Position numbers and translations under genes: made by a program. The notes beneath the pieces were generated by a model. That model had not been told where the DNA came from, made no database searches, and worked only from the letters and a program-made list of their open reading frames with translations. DNA of 64,000 nucleotides from Bacillota bacterium. GTDB taxonomy: Bacteria; Bacillota; UBA4882; UBA8346. The DNA is taken from positions 124,001-188,000 of the forward strand of contig JAFABB010000002.1 of the NCBI GenBank assembly GCA_023426245.1, in the 5' to 3' direction. Within the stretch, counting starts at the first letter, position 1. Each line of letters begins with the position of its first letter. Positions 17,073 through 26,334 of this stretch are shown piece by piece.

Positions 17073-17327
17073 CTATCTTCGTATCCGTTTCACAGGGATA
17101 CTGGCAGTGAGGGCAGCCGAAAGCTCACTGGAACTCAAATTAACCTCCATAGCCTCTTCATCAATATCCATATATTTGGAGATGACTTGAATCAGATCTT
17201 CTTTGAGAGCTTCCATTAAACCTGGTGACACACCCGCCCGGTCAGAAACCAAGACCAAGCGTAAACGTTCTACTGCCATATCTTTACTTGAGGTATCATC
17301 TTTAAAGAGTCTCCCCATCAGATCCAT
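17073..17327 (-). CDS. minE: Cell division topological specificity factor MinE
   Basis: An 84-residue MinE. The N-terminal amphipathic segment MDLMGRLF binds membrane. The MinD-contact helix (AVERLRLVLVSDRAG) and the dimerising C-terminal half (ALKEDLIQVISKYMDID, then VNLSSSELSAALTASIPV) follow. MinE stimulates MinD ATPase and drives its oscillation so that MinCD inhibits FtsZ only near the poles. ATG 17327 has AAGGG 6 bases upstream and gives the usual N-terminus; a TTG six codons earlier is less likely. It follows minD by 38 bases. Confidence 0.93.
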   Translation of the reverse strand: MDLMGRLFKDDTSSKDMAVERLRLVLVSDRAGVSPGLMEALKEDLIQVISKYMDIDEEAMEVNLSSSELSAALTASIPVKRIRR

Positions 17328-17365
17328 GCTTAACCCTTCTTTCAAACCGAAATATTCAAGCGAGT

Positions 17366-18163
17366 TTATTTCTTGCCAAAACGTTGCTTGAGTTTATCCA
17401 TCCAGTTGAGATCAAAGTCAAGCGACATAAAAGGTACTTCTTCCCCGACAATTCTTCCTACAATATTGCGAAAGGCCTGACCAGCTTTGGAGTTTCCATC
17501 CAGTATTGCCGGTTCACCCCGGTTGGTGGATGTAATGATTGTTTCATCGTCCGGAACAATCCCTAGTAAACAAATTGCGAGAATATCATTGACATCGCCG
17601 ATATCCATCATATCCCCTTTCCGTACCATATCAGGACGTAACCGGTTGATAATTAAGCGGGGATCGGCAATCTCCCTGGCCTGTAAAAGTCCAATAATCC
17701 GATCGGCATCCCGTACCGCCGATACGTCAGGAGTGGTTACAACAATGGCCTGATCAGCTCCTGCAACTGCATTTTTAAAGCCCTGTTCAATACCAGCCGG
17801 GCAATCAATTAAAACATAATCGAATTCTTTACGGAGTTCTTCACAAATCTCTATCATTTGTTCAGGTTTAACAGCATCTTTTTCTTTAGTTTGAGCAGCC
17901 GGCAAAAGATATAAGGTTTCAAAACGTTTATCCTTAATCAAGGCCTGCCTGATTTTACAAGTTTTTTCCGCTACATTCACCAAATCAAAGACAATCCGGT
18001 TTTCCAAACCCATGACCACGTCAAGATTGCGTAAACCGATATCCGCATCAATCAATACTGTTTTATAACCACGGTTGGCTAAACCAGCGCCAATATTAGC
18101 ACAAGTGGTGGTTTTACCAACCCCCCCCTTGCCAGATGTTATCACTATAACCATTCCCGACAT
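17366..18163 (-). CDS. minD: Septum site-determining ATPase MinD
   Basis: A 265-residue ParA/MinD ATPase. SGKGGVGKTTT is the deviant Walker A with the signature lysine; DADIGLRNLD and LIDCPAGIEQGF are the switch regions. The C-terminal amphipathic helix, WMDKLKQRFGKK, is the membrane-targeting sequence. MinD binds membrane as an ATP dimer and recruits MinC and MinE. AGGAGG precedes the ATG by seven bases. Order minC-minD-minE as in classical operons; the 132-base gap to minC has no clear signal. Confidence 0.96.
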   Translation of the reverse strand: MSGMVIVITSGKGGVGKTTTCANIGAGLANRGYKTVLIDADIGLRNLDVVMGLENRIVFDLVNVAEKTCKIRQALIKDKRFETLYLLPAAQTKEKDAVKPEQMIEICEELRKEFDYVLIDCPAGIEQGFKNAVAGADQAIVVTTPDVSAVRDADRIIGLLQAREIADPRLIINRLRPDMVRKGDMMDIGDVNDILAICLLGIVPDDETIITSTNRGEPAILDGNSKAGQAFRNIVGRIVGEEVPFMSLDFDLNWMDKLKQRFGKK

Positions 18164-18295
18164 TCACAAACCTCCTCAAATTGTTAACGGTTGAACAGTT
18201 ATTCAAGAAAACCAGCCCATTTCCATCATAACTGCCAACCAGGAACTGACATTTTTCTACAATCATCAAAACGGAAACTAAAAATCATAAATTAT

Positions 18296-18952
18296 TCAAT
18301 AACTCACACGTTCAACCAAAATCATCCCGTCCTTGATTCTGGCGATTTCTGGCCCAAGATATTTGGCTTTCGAACTGGATTCCGAATCCCGGGTAATGAC
18401 TCCGGCGATCCGGATTTGAACGGGACGCAATTGAAAAGCGACAATCTTGGCTGTTTCATCCCCTTCAGCCCCAGCATGTGCCGTTCCACGAAGTCTTCCC
18501 AAAACGATAATGTCTCCGCTTGCAATCACTTCGGCTCCGGGATTTACATCGCCCATAATGACCAAATTGCCCCCAAATGAGATCCGCTGACCGGAACGAA
18601 CCGTTTTTCTAACGGTAATGGTGGATTCAAACTGGTCAGGCTCTTCAATTTTTTCATTATTCTTTACTTCTTCTGCAAAACGCGGATTTAAACCAAATTC
18701 TTGAACCGCTTCCTTTAAAGCAAGACGTTCTTTCTCGGCAATCAAGCGTTTACCCAGTTCAATAATGATGTGGGCTCCTTTAAAAAAGTCATGAGACTGC
18801 TCAAGACGGGTCCGGATATCCTGCATATATCCTTCCAAGGACCCAGCCTCAGGAATTACTAATGTTAAGCCAGTTTTATACCCCTTAAAAACAATACTTT
18901 CAGAAAAACCTTCCATTTTACCGGATACTTCCGGATTCGGCATTTCAGCCAT
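18296..18952 (-). CDS. minC: Septum site-determining inhibitor MinC
   Basis: A 218-residue MinC. The N-terminal domain (about 1-105) is the FtsZ-antagonising part (VFKGYKTGLTLVIPE). The C-terminal beta-helix (about 112-215) has VRSGQRISFGGNLVIMGDVNPGAEVIASGDIIVLGRLRG in sequence, with the MinD-binding RGTAHAG turn. ATG 18952 is preceded by GGAGCG; the upstream extension lacks conserved residues and runs back into the mrdA terminator region. As a terminator lies just upstream, minCDE needs its own promoter, which I could not pin down. Confidence 0.92.
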   Translation of the reverse strand: MAEMPNPEVSGKMEGFSESIVFKGYKTGLTLVIPEAGSLEGYMQDIRTRLEQSHDFFKGAHIIIELGKRLIAEKERLALKEAVQEFGLNPRFAEEVKNNEKIEEPDQFESTITVRKTVRSGQRISFGGNLVIMGDVNPGAEVIASGDIIVLGRLRGTAHAGAEGDETAKIVAFQLRPVQIRIAGVITRDSESSSKAKYLGPEIARIKDGMILVERVSY

Positions 18953-19023
18953 TATAAATCGCTCCGTATTTTCAATATGAATCCAATGTTTGGCCTTAAT
19001 CTTTTCCAATTATCTTCGCTACC

Positions 19024-19053
19024 TAAAAAAAAAATCCTCCTTGCATAGGAGGA
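19024..19053 (-). terminator. Terminator between mrdA and minC
   Basis: Minus strand: TCCTCC-TATGCAA-GGAGGA stem followed by a run of about ten Ts. It separates the mre/mrdA transcript from min. Confidence 0.88.
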
Positions 19054-19084
19054 AGTTTCACAAGTAAAAATATAATTTCCCAAA

Positions 19085-21106
19085 TCAATCCGAAGCCCGA
19101 GGAGAAGTTTTAGTACCGGTTCCATTCTCAATTGGACTCCCCAATGTGGGAGTACCATTAACAACCGGAGCCGCTATACTTGGTGAAGCAGATGGAATCC
19201 CGCTATCAGGCGCTGCCGGTGTTGGTTTCTCAGGACTTGGTGCAGTGGGTTTAGCTACAACCGGTTTATCCAAGTTAAAATAAGCCTCTAAAACTTTTCT
19301 GGCTATCGGAGCCGTTAGGCTACCTGACCCCCCCTGCTCGACAAAGACAACCACCACGATTTCGGGTTTATTGGCAGGCGCATAACAAGCAAAAACACCG
19401 GAATTATCGTAGGGCGGTTTTTGGGCTGTACCCGTTTTACCAGCGATTGGATATTTATCAAGGGGAAAGCCTTGAAACGCCGAAGAAGCTGTACCCCCAT
19501 CACCGATAACCTCGGTTAAGCCTTGTTGAACAACCGAACGTATGGTAGGAGACAATTGCAAATCAACCATCAATTGGGGATTAAACTTGGTAACTAATTC
19601 GCCTGAGGGCGAAGTAATCTTCGAAACCAGGTGTGGCCGATACATTTTCCCGTCGTTGGCAATTGCCGCATAGACTTCAGCTAACTGAAGGGGCGTTACG
19701 GTAAGGTAGGTCTGGCCGATTCCAAACATCATGGTTTCCAAAGGATACCAAGTTTTCTCTTTCGTATTTTTACGTTTCCACTCCGGATCCGGTACAAGGC
19801 CGGATGCTTCTCCAGGATAAAGATTGAGACCGGTGGGTTTCCCAAGGCCGAAGAAACGCGCATATTTTGCCAATGTGTCTGCACCGACGCGCCGGCTTAA
19901 CTCAGCCATTACAATATTGCAAGAATTTTTCAAACCGTCAATAACGCTTTCATTACCATGGGAACGGGGCCCAGAAATATTATCCACAATCCAACACTTG
20001 AATTTTTTGCCCCAAACCGGATCATAACCGGTACATATAAAACGATCTTTCGTGGTAGCCTTATTTTCCATTAAGGCTGCCATAACGGTAATGGGTTTAA
20101 ATGTGGACCCAGGTGCAAATTCTCCTTGAATTGTCCGGTTGGTCAAAGGATGTAAAGGATTACGGTATATTTTATCGGCGACTTCCTGGGGCATCACTCC
20201 CACGAAAGCGTTGGGATCAAATCCCGGTTTGCTAACCATAGCCAGGATATTTCCGTTACGGGGATCAAGCGCCAGGACTGCACCGGATTTGGCATTTCTC
20301 CATTTAGAGTATTTCTGAAGCCAGGCCATGTGATCATCCATTGCTTTTTCAGCTGCGGCCTGAACTTTTAAATCAATCGTTAAATGCAGATTGTTGCCGG
20401 GTATCGTCTCTTGATTTTCCAATAACCGCAAGGGACGACCGTGAATATCCACTTCGAAATTTTTCCCGCCGCTCACGCCACGAAGATAATCTTCATATGT
20501 GCGCTCGAGGCCGGTTTTTCCGATATTATCCCCTAAACGATAACCTTTGCCTTTTTCGTCCGCTAACTCCTGATCATTAATCTCCCGGATATAACCAAAA
20601 AGATGGCACGCTAAATCCATATATGGATAAGACCGCACCGGAACCTCTTCCACTTCAACACCGGGTAAATTAAATTTCTCTTCCAGTAATTTAATAACCG
20701 TCGCAGGATCGACATCTTTGCTAATGGTAATATACTGATAAGGAGTTCGCTGTATTCTTGGATTAGGTTTTAGTTTAGCACGGAGGTCCGCCTCAGATAT
20801 TTTCAAAATTCGGCTGAGTAGAGTGATAACTTCAGGCTTATCTTTAATATCTTCCGGTACAACGGATAAATTATGGGAAATACGGCTGTTCACCAAAATA
20901 TTGTTTTTCCGGTCATAAAAAATTCCCCGGGGGGCGTCAATCCGAATGACCCGGGTCTGATTTTGTTTCGATTTAACCATGATTGTGGCGCCTTCCATGA
21001 TCTGAAGAATCCACAACCGAATTAAAAGGAAAGCAAAGATAACAATGATAATTCCGCCTAAATACTTAAACTTAGTTTCTAAATTCCTTAACACTGCGTC
21101 TTTCAC
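19085..21106 (-). CDS. mrdA: Penicillin-binding protein 2, elongasome transpeptidase
   Basis: A class B PBP. One N-terminal membrane helix (about 15-38) is followed by the pedestal domain, then the transpeptidase domain with SxxK in APGSTFKPIT, SxN in SCN, and KTGT in AGKTGTAQ. It cross-links peptidoglycan made by RodA during lateral growth. Start GTG 21106 has GGAGG seven bases upstream; the ATG at 21127 lacks one. The last 65 residues form a Pro/Ser/Ala/Thr-rich tail (KPTAPSPEKP onward) with no domain, probably surface-exposed. The gene closes the mreBCD-mrdA unit ahead of a terminator. Confidence 0.94.
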   Translation of the reverse strand: MKDAVLRNLETKFKYLGGIIIVIFAFLLIRLWILQIMEGATIMVKSKQNQTRVIRIDAPRGIFYDRKNNILVNSRISHNLSVVPEDIKDKPEVITLLSRILKISEADLRAKLKPNPRIQRTPYQYITISKDVDPATVIKLLEEKFNLPGVEVEEVPVRSYPYMDLACHLFGYIREINDQELADEKGKGYRLGDNIGKTGLERTYEDYLRGVSGGKNFEVDIHGRPLRLLENQETIPGNNLHLTIDLKVQAAAEKAMDDHMAWLQKYSKWRNAKSGAVLALDPRNGNILAMVSKPGFDPNAFVGVMPQEVADKIYRNPLHPLTNRTIQGEFAPGSTFKPITVMAALMENKATTKDRFICTGYDPVWGKKFKCWIVDNISGPRSHGNESVIDGLKNSCNIVMAELSRRVGADTLAKYARFFGLGKPTGLNLYPGEASGLVPDPEWKRKNTKEKTWYPLETMMFGIGQTYLTVTPLQLAEVYAAIANDGKMYRPHLVSKITSPSGELVTKFNPQLMVDLQLSPTIRSVVQQGLTEVIGDGGTASSAFQGFPLDKYPIAGKTGTAQKPPYDNSGVFACYAPANKPEIVVVVFVEQGGSGSLTAPIARKVLEAYFNLDKPVVAKPTAPSPEKPTPAAPDSGIPSASPSIAAPVVNGTPTLGSPIENGTGTKTSPRASD

Positions 21107-21144
21107 AGCCAGGCCTCCGTTAACCAAGCTTTGCTACACAAAGC

Positions 21145-21639
21145 TTATACTCTTTCATCCATCCAACGTTCCATCTTTAAAACCAAATAATAAATAAACG
21201 GGGCAAATAAGGCATTGTAAAAAGCCAGCGGCAATATGGTGGATAAAAAAGTGCTCAAGAAATTATAGTTGACATGAAAAGCCATATAGAAAAAAATATT
21301 AAATGATTCAAAAACCAACGTTGCTCCAAAAACAGCCATTGCCGGAACTAAAATATTATCTTTGAAGATGTTTTTTTCCATTAAACCGGCACAAAATCCA
21401 AGCGCCATTTTTGAAAGAGCTTGAACACCGATAATATGCCCGGATAGCAAGTCCAAGAAAAGTCCGGAAACAATTCCAAAAAAGAGTCCTTTATCGGGCC
21501 CCCGCAATAATCCTACCGATACCACCATAATTAAAATCAAATCAGGTGTGACTTGCCCCGGTAAATGCACCGCAGGAAGCCAAGTCGCTTGAATAACAAC
21601 CGCCAATATTACGGCGATACTAAGGATTAACGGGCGCAT
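21145..21639 (-). CDS. mreD: Rod shape-determining membrane protein MreD
   Basis: A 164-residue, mostly hydrophobic protein with five to six membrane segments (for example LSIAVILAVVIQATWL, LILIMVVSVGLLRG). The motif GLFFGIVSGLFLDLLSG is typical for MreD. It links cytoplasmic MreB to MreC/PBP2/RodA in the elongasome. Its start overlaps the mreC end by 20 bases, indicating coupled translation; 38 bases separate its stop from the mrdA start. Confidence 0.9.
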   Translation of the reverse strand: MRPLILSIAVILAVVIQATWLPAVHLPGQVTPDLILIMVVSVGLLRGPDKGLFFGIVSGLFLDLLSGHIIGVQALSKMALGFCAGLMEKNIFKDNILVPAMAVFGATLVFESFNIFFYMAFHVNYNFLSTFLSTILPLAFYNALFAPFIYYLVLKMERWMDERV

Positions 21640-22519
21640 TTTTTGAGCCTCCGGAATTATCTGGATTATCTAGATTATCTGGAAAATCCCGTTTGCTTTT
21701 CATCACATAAACCATCTGAAGATTACCCAGATGCACTACAGGTTTTAATGAAGCCTTGCTGACCATCTTATTCGATACTTTGTTCACATACACTACTCTG
21801 CCAATGGGTAATCCCCGTGGAAAAATTTCGCTGGTTTCTGCTGTTACTATCAGATCGTTCTGTTTTAAATCCATAAAATAGCTATCGATCGCCGGTTGAA
21901 CCGTACACTCGCCCCGGTATTGACCTCCGCCTTGAATAATGACTAAATTCCGAGTACGGGCTACCATGCCTCCCACAAAATTTCCCTCGCGCGGATCGGT
22001 AATTAAGATAACCTCTGCAGTCCTGTAACGTACTTCACCAATTCTTCCAACTACCCCTTGAGGAGTAATAACTGCCATATTCTTTTTTAATTGGCAATCC
22101 TCACCCCTATTGATGGTAATCGTTTGATTCCAGTTACTGGGGTTTACCGCGATAATTTCAGCGCTGATCAGTTCATTGGGCTGATTGGATTGAAAATTTA
22201 AGGCCCGCCGTAAACGATCATTCTCCGCTTTGAGTGAATTCAAACCAAGCTGGCGAATTCTCAAATGGTCGATTTCCCGATGAAGTCGATCATTCTCGGA
22301 TTTTAATTGAGATAACTGAGTTACAGTTTTCCAGCTATTGTTGACAATACTACCGAAATAGTTAAAAGTACTTTCAATAGGTACCATGGCTGTATTGAAA
22401 AAGTATTCAACTTTTCCTTCACTGACCCGTGGGTGTGATGTAACGTACATCACCCATGTGACCACTAAGAATAGTAATGCAATAAAGAGAAATCTCTTAT
22501 TTACAAATAATTGAAACAA
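21620..22519 (-). CDS. mreC: Rod shape-determining protein MreC
   Basis: A bitopic protein: N-terminal helix (FLFIALLFLVVTWVMYV), a coiled-coil (about 60-105, LSQLKSENDRLHREIDHL), then the two-lobed beta domain with ITINRGEDCQLKKNMAV and GVVGRIGEV. MreC organises PBP2 activation outside the membrane. The start codon is TTG 22519 with an AAGGGTG site. The C-terminus ends in an Asp/Asn/Pro-rich repeat (DNLDNPDNSGG), encoded by short direct DNA repeats around 21650-21690. Second gene of the mreBCD unit. Confidence 0.93.
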   Translation of the reverse strand: MFQLFVNKRFLFIALLFLVVTWVMYVTSHPRVSEGKVEYFFNTAMVPIESTFNYFGSIVNNSWKTVTQLSQLKSENDRLHREIDHLRIRQLGLNSLKAENDRLRRALNFQSNQPNELISAEIIAVNPSNWNQTITINRGEDCQLKKNMAVITPQGVVGRIGEVRYRTAEVILITDPREGNFVGGMVARTRNLVIIQGGGQYRGECTVQPAIDSYFMDLKQNDLIVTAETSEIFPRGLPIGRVVYVNKVSNKMVSKASLKPVVHLGNLQMVYVMKSKRDFPDNLDNPDNSGGSKNAPVNP

Positions 22520-22534
22520 AAGTAGGTCACCCTT

Positions 22535-23575
22535 TTAAGCCATCTTTTTATTTGAAAGAACTACCTTCTTTAAATCGTGATAATTACGCTCAAGCGCCAT
22601 CCCGGTTCCTCTAGCCACACATGTCAAGGGATCCTCTGCAACCTGCACCGCCATACCGGTTTCTTCGGCCAGCAGTCGATCGATCCCCCGCAATAGAGAA
22701 CCGCCCCCCGCCATTACCAACCCTTTGTCGAGAATATCGGCGGCTAATTCCGGCGGAGTCCGTTCCAAAGTCATTTTAACAGCTTCGATAATCCCGGAAA
22801 TCGGCTCAGCAAGAGCTTCCTGTATTTCATGACTGGTAATATTGATCGTTTTCGGAAGTCCGGTTAAAAGGTCACGACCTCTAACTTCCTGACGGATCTC
22901 TTTGCCATCCGGATAAGCGGATCCAATCTCTTTTTTTATATCTTCGGCCGTACGTTCACCAATCATCAAATTATAACTGCGTTTGATGAAATGTACAATA
23001 GCTTCATTCATTTCATCTCCGGCGATTCGCAGCGACCGGCTTGATACAATACCGCCAAGAGAAATCACTGCAACTTCGGTTGTTCCGCCTCCGATATCAA
23101 CTATCAAATTCCCGGTCGGCTCCTCAATACTCATACCGGCTCCAATAGCGGCCGCCATAGGCTCTTCAATTAAATAAACTTCTCTGGCTCCGGCCTGCAA
23201 TCCGGCATCCATCACGGCTCGTTTTTCAACTTCGGTAACCCCGGAGGGAACGCCGATAATGATTCGCGGCGCTAATATTCCAACATTTTTACCGGCTTTA
23301 TTAATAAAATAGCGCAACATTTTTTCAGTCACGTCAAAGTCAGCTATCACGCCGTCTTTCATAGGACGAACTGCAATAATGTTACCGGGGGTCCGCCCTA
23401 CCATTTGTTTTGCTTCATTGCCAACGGCGAAAATGTTGTTGGTATCCTTTTCGATTGCCACAACCGTAGGCTCCTGTAATACTACCCCGCGACCTTGTAC
23501 ATATACCAAAGTGTTGGCAGTACCTAAATCGATCCCCATATCTTTTGCAAAGCGGCCAAAAATTGATTTAAACAT
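22535..23575 (-). CDS. mreB: Actin-like rod shape protein MreB
   Basis: A 346-residue bacterial actin. Phosphate 1 motif MGIDLGTANTLVY, phosphate 2 NLIVDIGGGTTEVAVI, and the adenosine motif VMAGGGSLLRG are all intact. MreB filaments guide RodA/PBP2 around the cell and indicate a rod-shaped organism. ATG 23575 has AAGGAG six to seven bases upstream; an earlier ATG adds nine unconserved residues. First gene of mreBCD-mrdA. A promoter was not identified with confidence in the repeat-rich upstream gap. Confidence 0.96.
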   Translation of the reverse strand: MFKSIFGRFAKDMGIDLGTANTLVYVQGRGVVLQEPTVVAIEKDTNNIFAVGNEAKQMVGRTPGNIIAVRPMKDGVIADFDVTEKMLRYFINKAGKNVGILAPRIIIGVPSGVTEVEKRAVMDAGLQAGAREVYLIEEPMAAAIGAGMSIEEPTGNLIVDIGGGTTEVAVISLGGIVSSRSLRIAGDEMNEAIVHFIKRSYNLMIGERTAEDIKKEIGSAYPDGKEIRQEVRGRDLLTGLPKTINITSHEIQEALAEPISGIIEAVKMTLERTPPELAADILDKGLVMAGGGSLLRGIDRLLAEETGMAVQVAEDPLTCVARGTGMALERNYHDLKKVVLSNKKMA

Positions 23576-23806
23576 TTTAGACTCCTTCCAAGCTGTATTC
23601 AATTATGTTAGTAATTTATGTAGCGGAGCCGCTTTTCATTAAAGAATTTATAACAAGCTAATCTGGAATCAATAAGAGTAATCAAAACAAATGAAGTGAT
23701 ATTGCTTCTTATGTTGCTTTGAAAGAACTTCCATCCTTCGTGCGCAAAAATACGCACGGCACAATTTAAATTCCAAAACCCAAACCTTGTTATTTTAATC
23801 AATCGC

Positions 23807-23956
23807 CAATTGCTTTAGCAATTTAATAGTTTTTAGTCAGTCAATTGCTTAAACAATTAAATTGATTTAGCCATTAAATTGCTGTAGTAATTTAGTTGCT
23901 AAAGCAATTCCTTGCCAAGCAATTAATTGCCAATTCGCAATCCCAATTGTGAATTC
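23807..23956. repeat. AT-rich array of AATTGC/GCAATT units
   Basis: About 150 bp between mreB and radC consist of degenerate short units built on CAATTGCT, many arranged as small palindromes such as AATTGC-TTT-AGCAATT. At least eight cores can be counted by eye. The rest of the gap (23576-23806) contains an inverted pair GTGCG/CGCAC near 23740 and no supportable gene. Confidence 0.7.
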
Positions 23957-23957
23957 C

Positions 23958-24650
23958 TTAACTAAGCTGTCCGCGTTCTTTCAAACTCACAAACCGGTGA
24001 TCACCAAATATCAAATGGTCAATCACCTGGATCCCAAGTAGTTCACCGGCTTGGCACAACCGGTTCGTCAATAATAAATCATCCTGGCTGGGACTAGGAT
24101 CTCCACTGGGATGGTTATGGGCTAAAATAAGGCCAGCGCTGCTCATCCGGATTGCTTCTTTAAATACTTCCCGGGGATGAACCGGTGAAGATGAGAGAAT
24201 TCCGATGGAACTTGTCTCCACCTTAAGCACTTGATTCTTCGTGTTCAAATGGATAACTTTGAAATGTTCGCGATCTAAATCTTGAAAACTAGCGTTTAAT
24301 AAATCATAAACATCTTCGGGTTTACGAATCACCGGCAATTGATAAGGATTACTCGTTAAGACTCTTCTACCAAGTTCAAAAGCGGCATGAATTTGAACCG
24401 CTTTTGCCTGACTAATTCCTTGAAATTCGGCTATTTCCGCCAATGACGCTTTGGATAACCCCCGTAAATCTTTGTACCGTATCAGTAATTGCTCAGCAAT
24501 ATCGATTGCGGTGAATTGCGCAGAGCCAGTTCTCAAGATAATCGCCAACAATTCGGCTGCCGATAGATGCTCAGCTCCATTCTGTATTAAACGTTCACGG
24601 GGGCGTTCCTCAATTGGCAAATCCTTAATTGTAGGTCGTCGGTGCTCCAA
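23958..24650 (-). CDS. radC: RadC-family JAB/MPN protein
   Basis: A 230-residue protein. The N-terminal helix-hairpin-helix region (AELLAIILRTGS, IAEFQGISQAKAVQIHAAFELGRR) is followed by the JAMM-type metal site: EHFKVIHLN, then LAHNHPSGDPSPSQDD. The family name comes from an old repair phenotype, and its activity is unresolved. TTG 24650 is preferred because GAGGTG lies 6 bases before it and the protein then opens like its relatives (EHRRPTIKDLP); a TTG ten codons earlier is possible. It follows maf closely, a common pairing with mre genes. Confidence 0.92.
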   Translation of the reverse strand: MEHRRPTIKDLPIEERPRERLIQNGAEHLSAAELLAIILRTGSAQFTAIDIAEQLLIRYKDLRGLSKASLAEIAEFQGISQAKAVQIHAAFELGRRVLTSNPYQLPVIRKPEDVYDLLNASFQDLDREHFKVIHLNTKNQVLKVETSSIGILSSSPVHPREVFKEAIRMSSAGLILAHNHPSGDPSPSQDDLLLTNRLCQAGELLGIQVIDHLIFGDHRFVSLKERGQLS

Positions 24651-24660
24651 GAATTTCACC

Positions 24661-25257
24661 TCATCCGATCGAAACCCCAAACTCTTTGAGCATATTGATT
24701 AATTTAGCGACAGGCAAACCAACAACGTTATAATAACAGCCATTGATTTTTTCTACCAAAATCGCCCCTTTACCCTGAATCCCATATGCCCCTGCTTTGT
24801 CCAGCGGTTCACCTGTGGCGGCATACTTTTCGATTTCTGTTCTTTCTAACGAACGGAACAGAACTTTAGTTTCCGCAAACGAAATTGACTTTCGTCCGCT
24901 TGAGACTTCCAGTAGAGCCAGTCCGGTAAATACGGAATGCTCTTTTCCACTTAAACGGGTGAGCATTTCGATGGCTTCTTTTTCGGACTGAGGCTTGCCC
25001 AAAATTTCTCCGTTGATTACAACAACAGTATCCGCTCCGATAACGATTCCTTCAGTTATGGACTGTGAAACCTTTAGGGCTTTCCGAAATGCCAAATTCA
25101 TCACAAAATCCATTGGAGCGATTGAAATATCAAATTCAGCCTCATCAACTTCACTGGGCCGGGATTCAAACTGCAATCCCAATTGTTTTAGAATATCAGA
25201 CCGCCGGGGTGACCGGGAAGCGAGAACGAGATTCGTCTTCAGGTATCTCATCTCCAT
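24661..25257 (-). CDS. maf: Maf-family nucleotide pyrophosphatase
   Basis: A protein of about 198 residues with the Maf opening LVLASRSPRRSDILKQLG, the catalytic IGADTVVVINGEILGKP, and GAYGIQGKGA near the end. Maf/YhdE proteins hydrolyse dTTP, UTP or modified pyrimidine triphosphates to monophosphates and can arrest septation when overproduced. Several ATGs cluster at the start (25257 and 25251); neither has a strong ribosome site. The gene sits ten bases ahead of radC on the same strand, so the two are co-transcribed. Confidence 0.92.
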   Translation of the reverse strand: MEMRYLKTNLVLASRSPRRSDILKQLGLQFESRPSEVDEAEFDISIAPMDFVMNLAFRKALKVSQSITEGIVIGADTVVVINGEILGKPQSEKEAIEMLTRLSGKEHSVFTGLALLEVSSGRKSISFAETKVLFRSLERTEIEKYAATGEPLDKAGAYGIQGKGAILVEKINGCYYNVVGLPVAKLINMLKEFGVSIG

Positions 25258-25356
25258 GCTTTGATTCCACATCTTTTATACAAAATCCTTTTTCATATCG
25301 CAAGACTTTACAATTTTATCTGGCAATTCACCAAAAAAATGTCAATATCAGCTATA

Positions 25357-25764
25357 CTATTCCCCGTAAATGTTGACTTTAACCTTACGATTGCGGGGTC
25401 CGTCAAACTCACAAAAATAAATGCCTTGCCAGGTCCCCATGTGCAAATGGCCGCTAATAACCGGAATTGTACACGAGAAACCTACCAATGACGCTTTTAT
25501 ATGGGCATCGGAATTTCCTTCCATATGTTTGAATTCTGCCAGCTTTGGAACTAGACGGTTGAAAGTTAGAAGAATGTCTCGAATCACATTGGGATCTGTA
25601 TTTTCATTAATGGTGACACCGGCGGTCGTATGGGGTACAAATAGGGTGCAAAACCCATTTTCAATACCGCTTTTTTCCACTTCTGCAGCGATTTGAGGTG
25701 AAATATCAATGAATTCATTCCGATTATGACTATTTAAGGAGATGTCCTTCCAGATCGTAACCAC
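25357..25764 (-). CDS. YjbQ/UPF0047 family protein
   Basis: A 135-residue single-domain protein. Conserved elements: FVPHTTAGVTINENTDP (metal-binding His), HMEGNSDAHIKASLVG, and GTWQGIYFCEFDGPR. Members show weak thiamine-phosphate synthase activity in vitro, but the cellular role is not settled. The first codon is GTG 25764, overlapping an AGAGGAG ribosome site with no spacing, so the exact start is uncertain. Lies upstream of maf with an 80-bp gap. Confidence 0.87.
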   Translation of the reverse strand: MVTIWKDISLNSHNRNEFIDISPQIAAEVEKSGIENGFCTLFVPHTTAGVTINENTDPNVIRDILLTFNRLVPKLAEFKHMEGNSDAHIKASLVGFSCTIPVISGHLHMGTWQGIYFCEFDGPRNRKVKVNIYGE

Positions 25765-25950
25765 TCCTCTCTCATTGATGGTAAGACTTTGATAGCTTAT
25801 CCTGCGATATAATGTTGGTTATTTTCGTCTCTATTTTTAAAAATCCTTTCGGTAATTGACTTTCAATAAAAAAAACTTCCCAGCCTCGAAATAAACAGAA
25901 ATGGCGCTGAGTAAATGATTTTCCACCGTCCCCATCAGATTTTTTAAAAA

Positions 25951-25976
25951 TAAAAAACCTTCCTTACGGAAGGTAT
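25951..25976 (-). terminator. Terminator after the zinc-ribbon gene
   Basis: The stem ACCTTCC/GGAAGGT (25957-25963 with 25968-25974) is followed by six Ts on the minus strand. Confidence 0.88.
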
Positions 25977-25986
25977 TCATTACACA

Positions 25987-26268
25987 TTATTTTTTACTGG
26001 CTTGAAAACAATCTCTACAGTATACTGGTCGATCTTCGCGGGGTTTAAAAGGCACTTGCGTGGTTACTCCACAATTGGCACATACCACTTCATGCAGTTC
26101 CCGTGGACGATTTGCATTATTCTGTTGTTTACGTGTATCCCGGCACGTTTTACAACGACGCGGTTCATTCGTAAACCCACGGCTGGCATAAAACTCTTGC
26201 TCTCCGGCAGTGAAAATAAACTCCCCGCCGCACTCGCTACATACCATTGTTTTGTCTTGAAATTCCAT
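25987..26268 (-). CDS. Double zinc-ribbon small protein
   Basis: A 93-residue protein with two CxxC...CxxC ribbons: CSECGGEFIF...CKTC and CANCGVTTQVPF...CRDC. The first half matches the probable zinc-ribbon domain seen in many bacterial and chloroplast proteins; the second resembles the CxxC zinc finger found in the same small proteins. Nucleic-acid or protein binding is likely but not shown. GAGGGG precedes the ATG. It has its own terminator, and an inverted repeat lies in its leader, so regulation as a single gene is likely. Confidence 0.82.
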   Translation of the reverse strand: MEFQDKTMVCSECGGEFIFTAGEQEFYASRGFTNEPRRCKTCRDTRKQQNNANRPRELHEVVCANCGVTTQVPFKPREDRPVYCRDCFQASKK

Positions 26269-26295
26269 TACTATCCCCTCACTTAAAGCGGTTTC

Positions 26296-26334
26296 ATATA
26301 TCTAAAACGATAAAAACATTTCGTTTAGGTATAT
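26296..26334 (-). promoter_or_regulatory. Inverted repeat upstream of the zinc-ribbon gene
   Basis: The arms ATATATCTAAAACGA and TCGTTTAGGTATAT (26296-26310 and 26321-26334) are near-perfect inverted copies 10 bases apart, 28 bases before the gene. It could be an operator or an RNA hairpin in the leader. The rest of the gap to 26469 holds no gene. Confidence 0.5.

Noticed and set aside
23608..23802. 64-codon minus-strand frame upstream of mreB
   Set aside because: No ribosome site and no recognisable features; overlaps the region needed for mreB transcription.
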